From the NCBI GenBank assembly GCA_023415715.1, contig JAEZJP010000145.1, forward strand, positions 1 through 11,578: DNA of 11,578 nucleotides, given 5' to 3'. Below, in pieces: positions 5,729 through 11,578 of the stretch (positions within the stretch are counted from its first letter, which is position 1; each line of letters starts with the position of its first letter). Made by a program: the position numbers and the translations under genes. The notes under the pieces are model-generated. The model was given only the letters and a program-made list of their open reading frames with translations, did not search any database and was not told where the DNA came from. The DNA comes from Bacillota bacterium (lineage in GTDB: Bacteria > Bacillota > Clostridia > Christensenellales > Aristaeellaceae).

Positions 5729-5775
5729 CACCGCTCCCTGGTTACCTGAGCCCGAGCCTTGTGCAGGGAACGGTG
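5729..5775. repeat. Inverted repeat at the hydrolase/kinase convergent end
   Basis: CACCGCTCCCTG (5729-5740) and CAGGGAACGGTG (5764-5775) pair at 11 of 12 positions across a 23-base spacer. The left arm is in the 29-base gap between the convergent stops, the right arm lies inside the 3' end of the kinase gene. No T-run follows on either strand, so it is at best an atypical terminator or mRNA-end stabiliser. Confidence 0.4.
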
Positions 5776-6560
5776 CCATTGACAAGATCGCGCAGGTGGT
5801 GCCTGGCATGCCCGATGATGACGGTGGTGCCCCGCTGGATGGGGCCCAGCGCATATTCCAGCTTGGCCCTGGCGCCATTGGCTCCGGCACGGCTGGCGCC
5901 TATACAGTTTTGCTGCAGCACCCTTACTGCGGCCACGACTTCTTCAATGGTATTGCCAGTGACATCCCGGACCAGGGTGCCGGGGTCGGCGGGATTTTGG
6001 TATATGCCCTCGGTGGAGGTCAAGAGCACCAACGTTTTCGCCTTGACCAGCCCTGCGATCACGGCTGCTGTTTCATCATTGTCCACGCACTCGTAAACGG
6101 GCTCACCGCTTTGCCGGCGGTGGGCCAGTTCCATTTTGCGGTTTTCCTCGTCGCTTACCGGGTCGTTGTAGTTGATGATGGGTATAGCACCCTGCTGGGC
6201 GGCGCGCACCAGAAGCTTATGGATATGCTCCCGCTTCTCCGGGTCGTTAAAGTGGGTATGCTCCACCAATACTTGCCGCACGCTGTACTCCGGGCGGATA
6301 AACTGCCGGTAGTTTTCCATGAGGATGGACTGGCCCTGGGCGGCGTAATCGGTCTTGTCCTGCTCTGGATCGCCGCAGAGCTCCCGCCCGGTACGCTTCA
6401 TATAGTCCAGGCGCCCGATTTCCGTGGCGCCGGAGGTAACCCAGATCATGCCGGGCTTAAGTTCCGCACCAAGCCTGGAAAAAATGTTATAGTCGATGTC
6501 GTTGTCCTCTTTGCGGATCAGAGCCATAGAGCCGATTTTGCCTACTAGTTCAAATTCCAT
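5742..6560 (-). CDS. Glutamate-5-kinase-like amino acid kinase (no PUA domain)
   Basis: A 272-residue amino acid kinase of the ProB branch. Motifs: phosphate-binding VGKIGSMAL with K8, G10 and S11; VTSGAT at 41-46; AAQGQSILM at 73-81; PIINYNDPV at 127-135 (ProB: PIINENDTV); the DND triad at 160-162; and LLTSTEGIYQNP at 179-190. The C-terminal loop GANGARAK (226-233) replaces the GTGGM-(S/T)-TK of true glutamate 5-kinases: the final lysine is kept but the threonine and methionine are not. The end, NGTVPCTRLG, resembles the GTxF end of the ProB kinase domain. The C-terminal PUA domain of typical ProB (about 367 residues) is absent. It probably phosphorylates a carboxylate or amino-acid-like substrate with ATP. 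GGAGG at 6569-6573 precedes ATG 6558-6560 and sits in the 18-base gap after the MATE gene, so the two are co-expressed. No proA is present, and a role in proline synthesis is uncertain. Confidence 0.85.
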   Translation of the reverse strand: MEFELVGKIGSMALIRKEDNDIDYNIFSRLGAELKPGMIWVTSGATEIGRLDYMKRTGRELCGDPEQDKTDYAAQGQSILMENYRQFIRPEYSVRQVLVEHTHFNDPEKREHIHKLLVRAAQQGAIPIINYNDPVSDEENRKMELAHRRQSGEPVYECVDNDETAAVIAGLVKAKTLVLLTSTEGIYQNPADPGTLVRDVTGNTIEEVVAAVRVLQQNCIGASRAGANGARAKLEYALGPIQRGTTVIIGHARHHLRDLVNGTVPCTRLGLR

Positions 6561-6578
6561 TGTAGATTCCTCCGAAGT

Positions 6579-7985
6579 TTATGATACAACCGCATCCACT
6601 TGGGGCCTGCGGGTAAGATCGTTGATCCATTTTTTGCTGAGCATGCGCTTAAGACCCAGGGTGATCTTGGGCAGTTCTTCCACGGCGGTGCAAAGGAATA
6701 CCATTTCCACCGGCCAGTGGAATATCAGCGCGGCCAGACCCACCACCGGCACGCCAAAGCACCAGATACTGCCCACATCCAGCAGCATTGTAAACACCGT
6801 ATCGCCGCCGGAGCGCAAAACACCCACCACATTGACACAATTAAAGGCCTTGGCCCAGGCAAAGAGGCCGGCATAAACCATAAAGACGGTGGCCAGACTT
6901 TTCGCCTCCGGGGTAATATCGCCGAACAGCATCACCAGATGATGCCGGGTTAAAATCATGACAGTTCCCATGACAATACCCAGGCACACGGCTGCAAACA
7001 GAAGCCGCCTGGCATACAGGTATGCTTCCTCCCTGTCGCCGGCGCCGATGCTCCGGCCCACCACGATGGCGGTGGCATTCATCAAGCCGTAGATCATGAC
7101 GAAGATCAACTGGTCCACCGTATTGTATATGCCCTGGGCGGCTACGGCCGCGTCCCCCAGCCGGCCAAAGAAGACGCTGTACATGGTGTAGCCCAGCGCC
7201 CAAAGGCCTTCGTTCAGGATGACGGGGAAGATGATCTTCAAATAATGCCGGAAGAATGTGCAGTCCAGCCGCAAAAGCTGGGATAGCTTTGCAGCCGACG
7301 GCAGTTTTTTGATATAAGACACACTAACAGTGATCGTAAGGGATACGCCGCTGGCAATCACCGTGGCGATGGCCGAGCCCCGTACCCCCAGAGCAGGCAG
7401 GCCCAAATTCCCGAAGATCAGACCGTAATTAAGAATTGTGTTGACAAGTATCGCGGCACTCCCCGCCAGCATGGGGATGAACGTCTGCTCGCTGGACTTC
7501 ATGACGCCGGCGTATACCGTATCCACAGCAGTAAGCAACATGCCTGGCGCCGCAAATATCAGGAATTGTCGGGCATACTCAGCGCTTTCCCCAGGCGGCA
7601 GGAAAAAACCGACCACCAAACGGGGGAAGAGCATAGCACCTCCGCCAAACAGTATGGCCAGGGGCACTGTGATGCGCAGGCACATGCCCATCACGCTGCG
7701 CATGCCGTCGATATCCTTCTTGCCCCAAAGCTGGGACAAAAAGATGCTGCTGCCCGATGTGACGCCAAAAAGCGTAAGGTTGAACAGGAACATGAACCGC
7801 GACATCTGCGTTACGGCGGCGTAAGGCGCGGTGCCAAGCCCGCTGACCATAATCCCATCAATGATATGTAAAGACGACGCGACCAGGTTCTGAAACATGA
7901 TGGGCAATGCCACCAGCATAAGCCGCTTGGTGAAGGCGGCGTCCCAGCGGAATACGGGACGCAATGATTGGGAAAAGCGGTGCAA
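6579..7985 (-). CDS. MATE family efflux transporter
   Basis: A 468-residue inner-membrane protein of the multidrug and toxic compound extrusion family, with the expected size and about twelve membrane helices in two six-helix halves. The N-terminal half has LMLVALPIMFQNLVASSLHIIDGIMVSGLGTAPYAAVTQMSRF, the family pattern with P in TM1 and an ID-x-MV-G-G segment in the TM1-TM2 region; the second half repeats it in FFRHYLKIIFPVILNEGLWALGYTMYSVFFGRLGDAAVAAQGI. MATE pumps use sodium or proton gradients to export cationic drugs or metabolites. The start is TTG 7983-7985, preceded by GGAGGAGG (7992-7999) six bases upstream; no in-frame ATG fits. It has its own promoter at 8017-8046 and is followed after 18 bases by the amino acid kinase gene, which suggests both act on the same compound. 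The substrate cannot be inferred. Confidence 0.93.
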   Translation of the reverse strand: MHRFSQSLRPVFRWDAAFTKRLMLVALPIMFQNLVASSLHIIDGIMVSGLGTAPYAAVTQMSRFMFLFNLTLFGVTSGSSIFLSQLWGKKDIDGMRSVMGMCLRITVPLAILFGGGAMLFPRLVVGFFLPPGESAEYARQFLIFAAPGMLLTAVDTVYAGVMKSSEQTFIPMLAGSAAILVNTILNYGLIFGNLGLPALGVRGSAIATVIASGVSLTITVSVSYIKKLPSAAKLSQLLRLDCTFFRHYLKIIFPVILNEGLWALGYTMYSVFFGRLGDAAVAAQGIYNTVDQLIFVMIYGLMNATAIVVGRSIGAGDREEAYLYARRLLFAAVCLGIVMGTVMILTRHHLVMLFGDITPEAKSLATVFMVYAGLFAWAKAFNCVNVVGVLRSGGDTVFTMLLDVGSIWCFGVPVVGLAALIFHWPVEMVFLCTAVEELPKITLGLKRMLSKKWINDLTRRPQVDAVVS

Positions 7986-8016
7986 AAAAATCCTCCTCCA
8001 TACTTGGGCAAAGAGT

Positions 8017-8046
8017 ATTGTAGCATGGCGGAGGGGGTTGCGTAAA
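8017..8046 (-). promoter_or_regulatory. Probable promoter of the MATE-kinase unit
   Basis: On the minus strand TGC directly precedes TACAAT (8022-8017), an extended -10 element. TTTACG (8046-8041) stands 18 bases upstream as a -35 box with 4 of 6 consensus bases. It begins just after the GH110 stop (8049-8051), so the MATE-kinase pair need not depend on the carbohydrate promoter. Confidence 0.6.
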
Positions 8047-8048
8047 GG

Positions 8049-9749
8049 TCACAACATTTCCTGGACAACCTCAGTTGAAAGAACATCCCCCACAAACCGG
8101 TTGTCCCCTATCCGCACATCCTTGCAGGCTTTCAGCGTGGCCATGGCCCGGCGCGGATGCCAGGGTTTATAGGCAAAGCTTCGTATGACGGTATTATTTT
8201 GAAATGTCAGCCCCTTTACGCTGAGGGCATACAAGACAGGCGCGTCAAAAACGTGGAATGTGTTTTCCTCTATGTGTATGTTTTGGTGGAATGGCTTGTC
8301 CATTTCAGGCATGGGGATCTCGGGGCAGATGCTGATGATGCCCTCGCAGAACTGGAACATGGAGATCATGCAGCCGTCGGTAAAATGGTTTTTGCGGATG
8401 GTTACGTCTTTGCAGGCCCCGGATTCAAACCACTGGTTGGCGTCGCCCGGGATCAATATGGCGCTGCCGGAAGACTCAAACACATTGTTTTCGATCACCA
8501 CTTTCCGGGGCGTGGAAACAAGGATGCCCCTGGCCCGGCAGGAGCCGAAATAACAGTTCCGTATTTCCACTTCCGGCGTGTTAGTAAGGTTTTCCAGCGC
8601 ATCGCCGGGCATAAGCCCAGATGGCAGATCGGCTGTAAAGCTGAGCTCGCAAGTATTGCCGGAAAGAAGGCCGTATCTTTCCACCTTCAGCGTGCCCAGG
8701 GAGTTCATGGCATTGTGCTCGATCAGGGATACTTCATCCTGGGCCTTGGCCCAAAGGGGGAAGGCGGCGGACTGGCCGTGGGCAAACTCCGCAACCAGGG
8801 AACGGGGACCGGTAATCTCCCTGATGCGCAATGCCGTGCCATGTACGTTGACGGGGTCATCCATCAGGCCGTGGAAAGAACAGCCATCCACGGTAATCTT
8901 TCCAGCATTGTTGGAAAAGTGCAACCCGTCGTCATGGCAGGATACGACGCGCCGGCCGGCAGCCTCATTTGGGCGCATGGTGATGCGGGAATAATGCAAA
9001 TCCCGGCTGAACTGGGTCAGTATCCCCAGGCCGCAGGTATTGTGCAGTGTAATGCTGTCAAACGTTACGTCTTCGCAGTGATGCGTCAGGATTCCGGGGT
9101 GGATGCGCGGGCTGTAGCGCAGCGTCACGAAATTGCCTATGGTCGGGAGTGGGTCGAACTTACCGTGAAACCGGATAACGCCTTCGGATACTTCCTCCTG
9201 GCGTTTGGAGCGGAATTTGTCCCCGGTCAGGTATGCGGTGCGCCTTGTGGCAGCGTCAAACTCAATGGCTCCGAAATAGGGGGTATACTCCTCGCCGTTC
9301 CAAAAGAAGAGATGTTCATCCTCCATTTTATAGGGGTATTTTTCTTTGTCCACCGATACGTCCGCCCATTCGGGGGAGGACTTAACGATGATCCCTTCCC
9401 CGTTGTGGGCAGGGGAGTAATCAATGGCCAGCCCTTCGACGGCGATATGGCTGGAATCAAGAATAGCAAGGGGAGAAAGCTGCCCGTGGCTGAGCAGCAT
9501 GGCACCATGGCCTACAATGCGGATGTTGTGCATATTGGATAGCAGCAGGCCGGCTTTCAATACGGGAAGCTGGTCTGAGTTGGAAAGCGAAACGGAAAAT
9601 GGCACTGCACTTTGAGGATACAAATGGTACACGCCGGGCGCCAAATGAAATTCCGTATCCTTCGGGTTTTGCGAAAACAAATCATTCACCTGCCCGGCAA
9701 TATCTGTGCCGGGCAGGATCCCAAAATCAATAAGGTAAATTTGCTTCAT
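8049..9749 (-). CDS. GH110-like alpha-1,3-galactosidase (parallel beta-helix)
   Basis: A 566-residue right-handed beta-helix glycoside hydrolase of the GH110 type, which removes terminal alpha-1,3-linked galactose, for instance from blood-group-B-like glycans. The active-site block is CHDDGLHFSN (271-280) followed by GLMDDPVNVHG (294-304). Asp274, Asp297 and Asp298 have the same 23/24-residue spacing as the catalytic aspartates I recall from characterised GH110 enzymes. Earlier repeats include the beta-helix start LAPGVYHLYP and NIRIVGHGAMLL; later helix turns appear as VEIRNCYFGSCRARGILVST and VVIENNVFESSGSAILI. The first residues, MKQIYLIDFG, are not a signal peptide, so the enzyme should be cytoplasmic, unlike secreted homologues. 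ATG 9747-9749 overlaps the upstream stop by one base (TGATG), which fixes this start over a longer in-frame one inside the neighbouring gene. It is co-transcribed with the six-hairpin gene and probably controlled by the AraC protein. Confidence 0.85.
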   Translation of the reverse strand: MKQIYLIDFGILPGTDIAGQVNDLFSQNPKDTEFHLAPGVYHLYPQSAVPFSVSLSNSDQLPVLKAGLLLSNMHNIRIVGHGAMLLSHGQLSPLAILDSSHIAVEGLAIDYSPAHNGEGIIVKSSPEWADVSVDKEKYPYKMEDEHLFFWNGEEYTPYFGAIEFDAATRRTAYLTGDKFRSKRQEEVSEGVIRFHGKFDPLPTIGNFVTLRYSPRIHPGILTHHCEDVTFDSITLHNTCGLGILTQFSRDLHYSRITMRPNEAAGRRVVSCHDDGLHFSNNAGKITVDGCSFHGLMDDPVNVHGTALRIREITGPRSLVAEFAHGQSAAFPLWAKAQDEVSLIEHNAMNSLGTLKVERYGLLSGNTCELSFTADLPSGLMPGDALENLTNTPEVEIRNCYFGSCRARGILVSTPRKVVIENNVFESSGSAILIPGDANQWFESGACKDVTIRKNHFTDGCMISMFQFCEGIISICPEIPMPEMDKPFHQNIHIEENTFHVFDAPVLYALSVKGLTFQNNTVIRSFAYKPWHPRRAMATLKACKDVRIGDNRFVGDVLSTEVVQEML

Positions 9750-11041
9750 CAGCCTTTTGCCCCCTGTTCGCTTTGCGTATAGACTTTCGTTTCCCCGGCG
9801 GCTGTGGCAATTGGCGTTTCCGCCCCTTCCGGCAGCCAAAGGATGGGCCGGCCCGTTTGGTTAAACAATGTGGATCGTTCCCGGCCTTCATGCAGCAGCG
9901 AGATTTCGCCGCCCCACAGGGGCATGTGGTTTAGCTGGGCAAATTCACCGCGATCCAGTGTGCTGCGGGTATGCAATACGCCCTCAGCTGCATCTGGGCG
10001 TATGCCCATCAGCCCGGTGATGATTGCGCCGATGGCGGCGTAGGAAACCTCGGGGTATTCCTTGCGCTTAAGGTCTGGATTCGTCATGGCCAGGAAAGCT
10101 TCGCGAGCCTTGTCATAAAGCCCATAGCGCCAGAAGATTTCCGCATGGTAGCTGAATTCCTCCACGCAGTCGGCGGAATTTTTGAGAATATAGTTAAGTT
10201 GCTTTTGCTGCCTGATTGGATCGCGGATCAGGCCGTAGTATAGGGGCATGCCGGCCACAGTACCCATATATTCAAAGCCGAATTTGTTATCGCCAAACCA
10301 GACGGCAGCATAAGCCTGCTCCTTTTCCGACCACCAGGCCGATTCAAACCAGTCCTGCAGCTTTTGCGCTTTTTGCTCGTATTCCTTTGCCAATACATGT
10401 TCGCCGGCGATGTGCAGCACATTGGCATAGGTTAATATGCCCCTAAACTCAGCGGCCAACAAATCCGCCGCCACTTTGTAGCCGTTTTGACGCGGGCTTT
10501 CATCATAGGAGGCCAGGCCGCGCCGGCCGCTGCCGGGCTTTCGCTCCATCACGCCGTCATGGTCGCGGTCCCAATGGCGAATGTAATCCTCCACCGACAT
10601 GCGGTAGAAGTTGCGGAAATCTTCCGAAAAAAGGTACCGGCTGTCCCCCGTCCAGTGATACATGCGCAGGCAGGTATCCATCACGTCGAAATTTGCGGGA
10701 AGGTTGTACCAAAAATCCGTATCGTTCGCGTAATCCACCGGGCAGGGCCTGCCGTCGAACATGATTTCCCAATAGGAGCAGTAGCTGCGGCTTTCGCTGA
10801 TGCCTAGGACAAACTGCCGCAGCATGGTATAGTTGTGTTCGTCCAATGAAAGGGCATGGGCGCCCGCAGCATGATGGGCTACATCCCGCATGCAGAAGGC
10901 CTCACGGCCCGGCAGGGCAGCCTCGTATACCGGCCCGATAGGCGCATGGTCATGCACGTAAGCCATGGCCTGCTTTCGTGCCCAGTCAAAGCGTGTGTTG
11001 AGCACGGGATCGCTGAAATGGAATTGTACGCCGGATTGCAT
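9749..11041 (-). CDS. Six-hairpin (alpha/alpha)6-barrel glycosidase-like protein
   Basis: A 430-residue protein with the look of a six-hairpin glycosidase: repeated helical hairpins, a FCMRDVAHHAAGAHAL motif (49-64), NDTDFWYNLPANFDVMDTCLRMYHWTGD (106-133), the acidic YDESPRQNGYKV loop (179-190), and DCVEEFSYHAEIFWRYGLYDKA near the C-terminal side of the barrel. The end AIGAIITGLMGIRPDAAEGVL is followed by a small beta-strand-rich tail, as in GH78/GH95-like enzymes. The exact GH family and catalytic residues are not recognised; E or D in YDES or in EEFSYHAE are candidates. No signal peptide is present. The ATG at 11039-11041 follows AAGGGGG with a seven-base gap. It is the first gene of an operon with the GH110-like enzyme and overlaps it by one base. 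Its promoter region is shared with the divergent AraC gene, so it is probably AraC-regulated. Likely role: a companion step on the same imported glycan. Confidence 0.75.
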   Translation of the reverse strand: MQSGVQFHFSDPVLNTRFDWARKQAMAYVHDHAPIGPVYEAALPGREAFCMRDVAHHAAGAHALSLDEHNYTMLRQFVLGISESRSYCSYWEIMFDGRPCPVDYANDTDFWYNLPANFDVMDTCLRMYHWTGDSRYLFSEDFRNFYRMSVEDYIRHWDRDHDGVMERKPGSGRRGLASYDESPRQNGYKVAADLLAAEFRGILTYANVLHIAGEHVLAKEYEQKAQKLQDWFESAWWSEKEQAYAAVWFGDNKFGFEYMGTVAGMPLYYGLIRDPIRQQKQLNYILKNSADCVEEFSYHAEIFWRYGLYDKAREAFLAMTNPDLKRKEYPEVSYAAIGAIITGLMGIRPDAAEGVLHTRSTLDRGEFAQLNHMPLWGGEISLLHEGRERSTLFNQTGRPILWLPEGAETPIATAAGETKVYTQSEQGAKG

Positions 11042-11060
11042 AACAAAACCCCCTTCGTGA

Positions 11061-11084
11061 TTTTCACCGAAGAGGCAGTGAAAA
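11061..11084. promoter_or_regulatory. Inverted repeat in the leader of the glycosidase operon
   Basis: TTTTCAC (11061-11067) and GTGAAAA (11078-11084) form a perfect seven-base inverted repeat with a ten-base spacer. It lies between the predicted transcription start (about 11103) and the ribosome binding site of the six-hairpin gene. Its position fits a repressor operator or an RNA hairpin near the 5' end of the mRNA. Confidence 0.5.
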
Positions 11085-11109
11085 AAGCTGGGTTGCTCTT
11101 GGCGACTTC

Positions 11110-11138
11110 ATTATAGGGGCTTCATTCAGGAAACGCAA
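11110..11138 (-). promoter_or_regulatory. Probable promoter of the glycosidase operon
   Basis: On the minus strand TATAAT (11115-11110) is a perfect -10 box; 17 bases upstream is TTGCGT (11138-11133), a weak -35. A perfect -10 with a poor -35 is typical of activator-dependent promoters and fits control by the divergent AraC protein. Confidence 0.7.
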
Positions 11139-11158
11139 GAGGATTTAGAAGATGATGT

Positions 11159-11175
11159 CCGAAGGTTTCCTTCGG
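11159..11175. repeat. Perfect inverted repeat between the divergent promoters
   Basis: CCGAAGG-TTT-CCTTCGG is a perfect seven-base inverted repeat with a three-base centre. It ends two bases before the AraC -35 box and lies 21 bases upstream of the glycosidase -35 box. It may be a regulator-binding site; no T-run follows, so it is not a terminator. Confidence 0.5.
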
Positions 11176-11177
11176 CA

Positions 11178-11206
11178 TTGACACCGCTTCTTCCCCGTGC
11201 TACGCT
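11178..11206 (+). promoter_or_regulatory. Probable promoter of the AraC-family gene
   Basis: TTGACA (11178-11183) is a perfect -35. After 17 bases comes TACGCT (11201-11206), preceded by TGC as an extended -10. The leader includes AGGGGG at 11228-11233, seven bases before ATG 11241. Confidence 0.7.
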
Positions 11207-11240
11207 TTTTTTAAATTGGGAAAGGTAAGGGGGAATATTT

Positions 11241-11578
11241 ATGCCCTACCCGTTTTTGCAGGTGGCGGAAGCAGCCCAAAAGAAAAACGAGTGCTATATC
11301 CACTTTTCCCACCAGGGAGGCGGCGCGCCTCTTTCCCTGGTTCAGTTCGGCTGGCATAAAACCTCCGGGGGATATGGCTACGGGCCCATGGTGCGCGACC
11401 ATTGCCTGATCCATTTTGTCGTAAAGGGAACAGGGCGGGTGCTTGCCAGCGATATGGAATACCGCGTGGGTCCGGGGGAGTGCTTTGCGTTTTTTCCCCA
11501 TCAGATCGCCTATTATGAATCGGACAAGCTGGACCCCTGGGAGTATTACTGGCTGGGGTTTGAAGGCGGCTGGAGCGA
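11241..11578 (+). CDS. AraC-family transcriptional regulator, N-terminal part
   Basis: The reading frame is open from ATG 11241 to the window edge (112 codons), so the gene continues outside. The visible part is the cupin-like AraC ligand-binding domain: HCLIHFVVKGTGRV (54-67), the strand/turn pair MEYRVGPGECFAFFPHQIAYYE (72-93) and the hallmark DPWEYYWLGFEG (98-109). The two helix-turn-helix repeats expected at the C-terminus are beyond the window. AraC proteins with this domain commonly activate sugar-use genes when the sugar binds. The start follows AGGGGG. It is divergent from the six-hairpin/GH110 pair, with 199 bases between the two start codons and two inverted repeats in between, so it is the probable regulator of that pair. 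The inducer is likely a galactose-containing sugar, an inference from the target genes. Confidence 0.88.
   Translation, partial: MPYPFLQVAEAAQKKNECYIHFSHQGGGAPLSLVQFGWHKTSGGYGYGPMVRDHCLIHFVVKGTGRVLASDMEYRVGPGECFAFFPHQIAYYESDKLDPWEYYWLGFEGGWS

Noticed and set aside
5796..6548. Plus-strand open frame of 250 codons over the kinase gene
   Set aside because: The kinase frame carries all family motifs and a good ribosome binding site; the antisense frame has neither.
8157..9542. Long open frame (461 codons) on the plus strand, antisense to the GH110 gene
   Set aside because: It mirrors the coding strand's codon structure, its protein is not recognisable, and the opposite strand has a clear enzyme with active-site motifs.
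9750..9839. Longer start for the GH110 gene, 30 codons upstream
   Set aside because: It lies inside the preceding gene in another frame and encodes a meaningless basic peptide; the TGATG overlap gives a natural start.

Overview
This 11.6-kb window looks like a chromosome segment of a low-to-mid-GC Firmicute, most likely an anaerobic Clostridia/Oscillospirales-type bacterium. That placement is inferred from strong GGAGG-type ribosome binding sites, TTG and GTG starts, consensus sigma-A promoters, a TAGGGGCGATT-type intergenic palindromic repeat and the families present (EamA and MATE transporters, TrmB and AraC regulators, DUF4180). No rRNA, tRNA, CRISPR array, transposase or phage gene was seen.

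Layout. (1) Positions 1-1074, plus strand: the end of a sensor histidine kinase, an AroQ chorismate mutase and a shikimate kinase, joined by two ATGA overlaps and closed by a strong intrinsic terminator. (2) 1081-1253: a gene-poor stretch with a small palindromic repeat element. (3) 1331-3931, minus strand: a YdeI/OmdA-type protein, a DUF4180 protein preceded by an excisionase-type helix-turn-helix protein, and an EamA transporter. The HTH gene has a perfect-consensus promoter whose -35 box overlaps the stop codon of the EamA gene. (4) 3931-5712: EamA is divergent from a TrmB-type regulator, with overlapping promoters and a cluster of palindromic and direct repeats that looks like an operator. 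The regulator is followed by an alpha/beta hydrolase gene broken by a one-base frameshift. (5) 5742-8046, minus strand: a two-gene unit of a MATE efflux protein and a glutamate-5-kinase-like amino acid kinase lacking a PUA domain, with its own promoter. (6) 8049-11578: a carbohydrate locus. A six-hairpin (alpha/alpha barrel) glycosidase-like gene and a GH110-like alpha-1,3-galactosidase gene overlap by one base and diverge from a partial AraC-family regulator.

How the parts may work together: the AraC protein probably controls the two carbohydrate genes. Neither enzyme has a signal peptide, so they should act in the cytoplasm on imported galactosides. TrmB probably controls EamA, itself and the hydrolase, suggesting a small metabolite export/detoxification unit. 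The MATE-kinase pair may handle an amino-acid-like small molecule. These links are inferences from gene order and promoter geometry. The points most worth a second look are the MATE-kinase operon, the cytoplasmic GH110 pair, the EamA/TrmB operator, the HTH-DUF4180 control region and the broken hydrolase.
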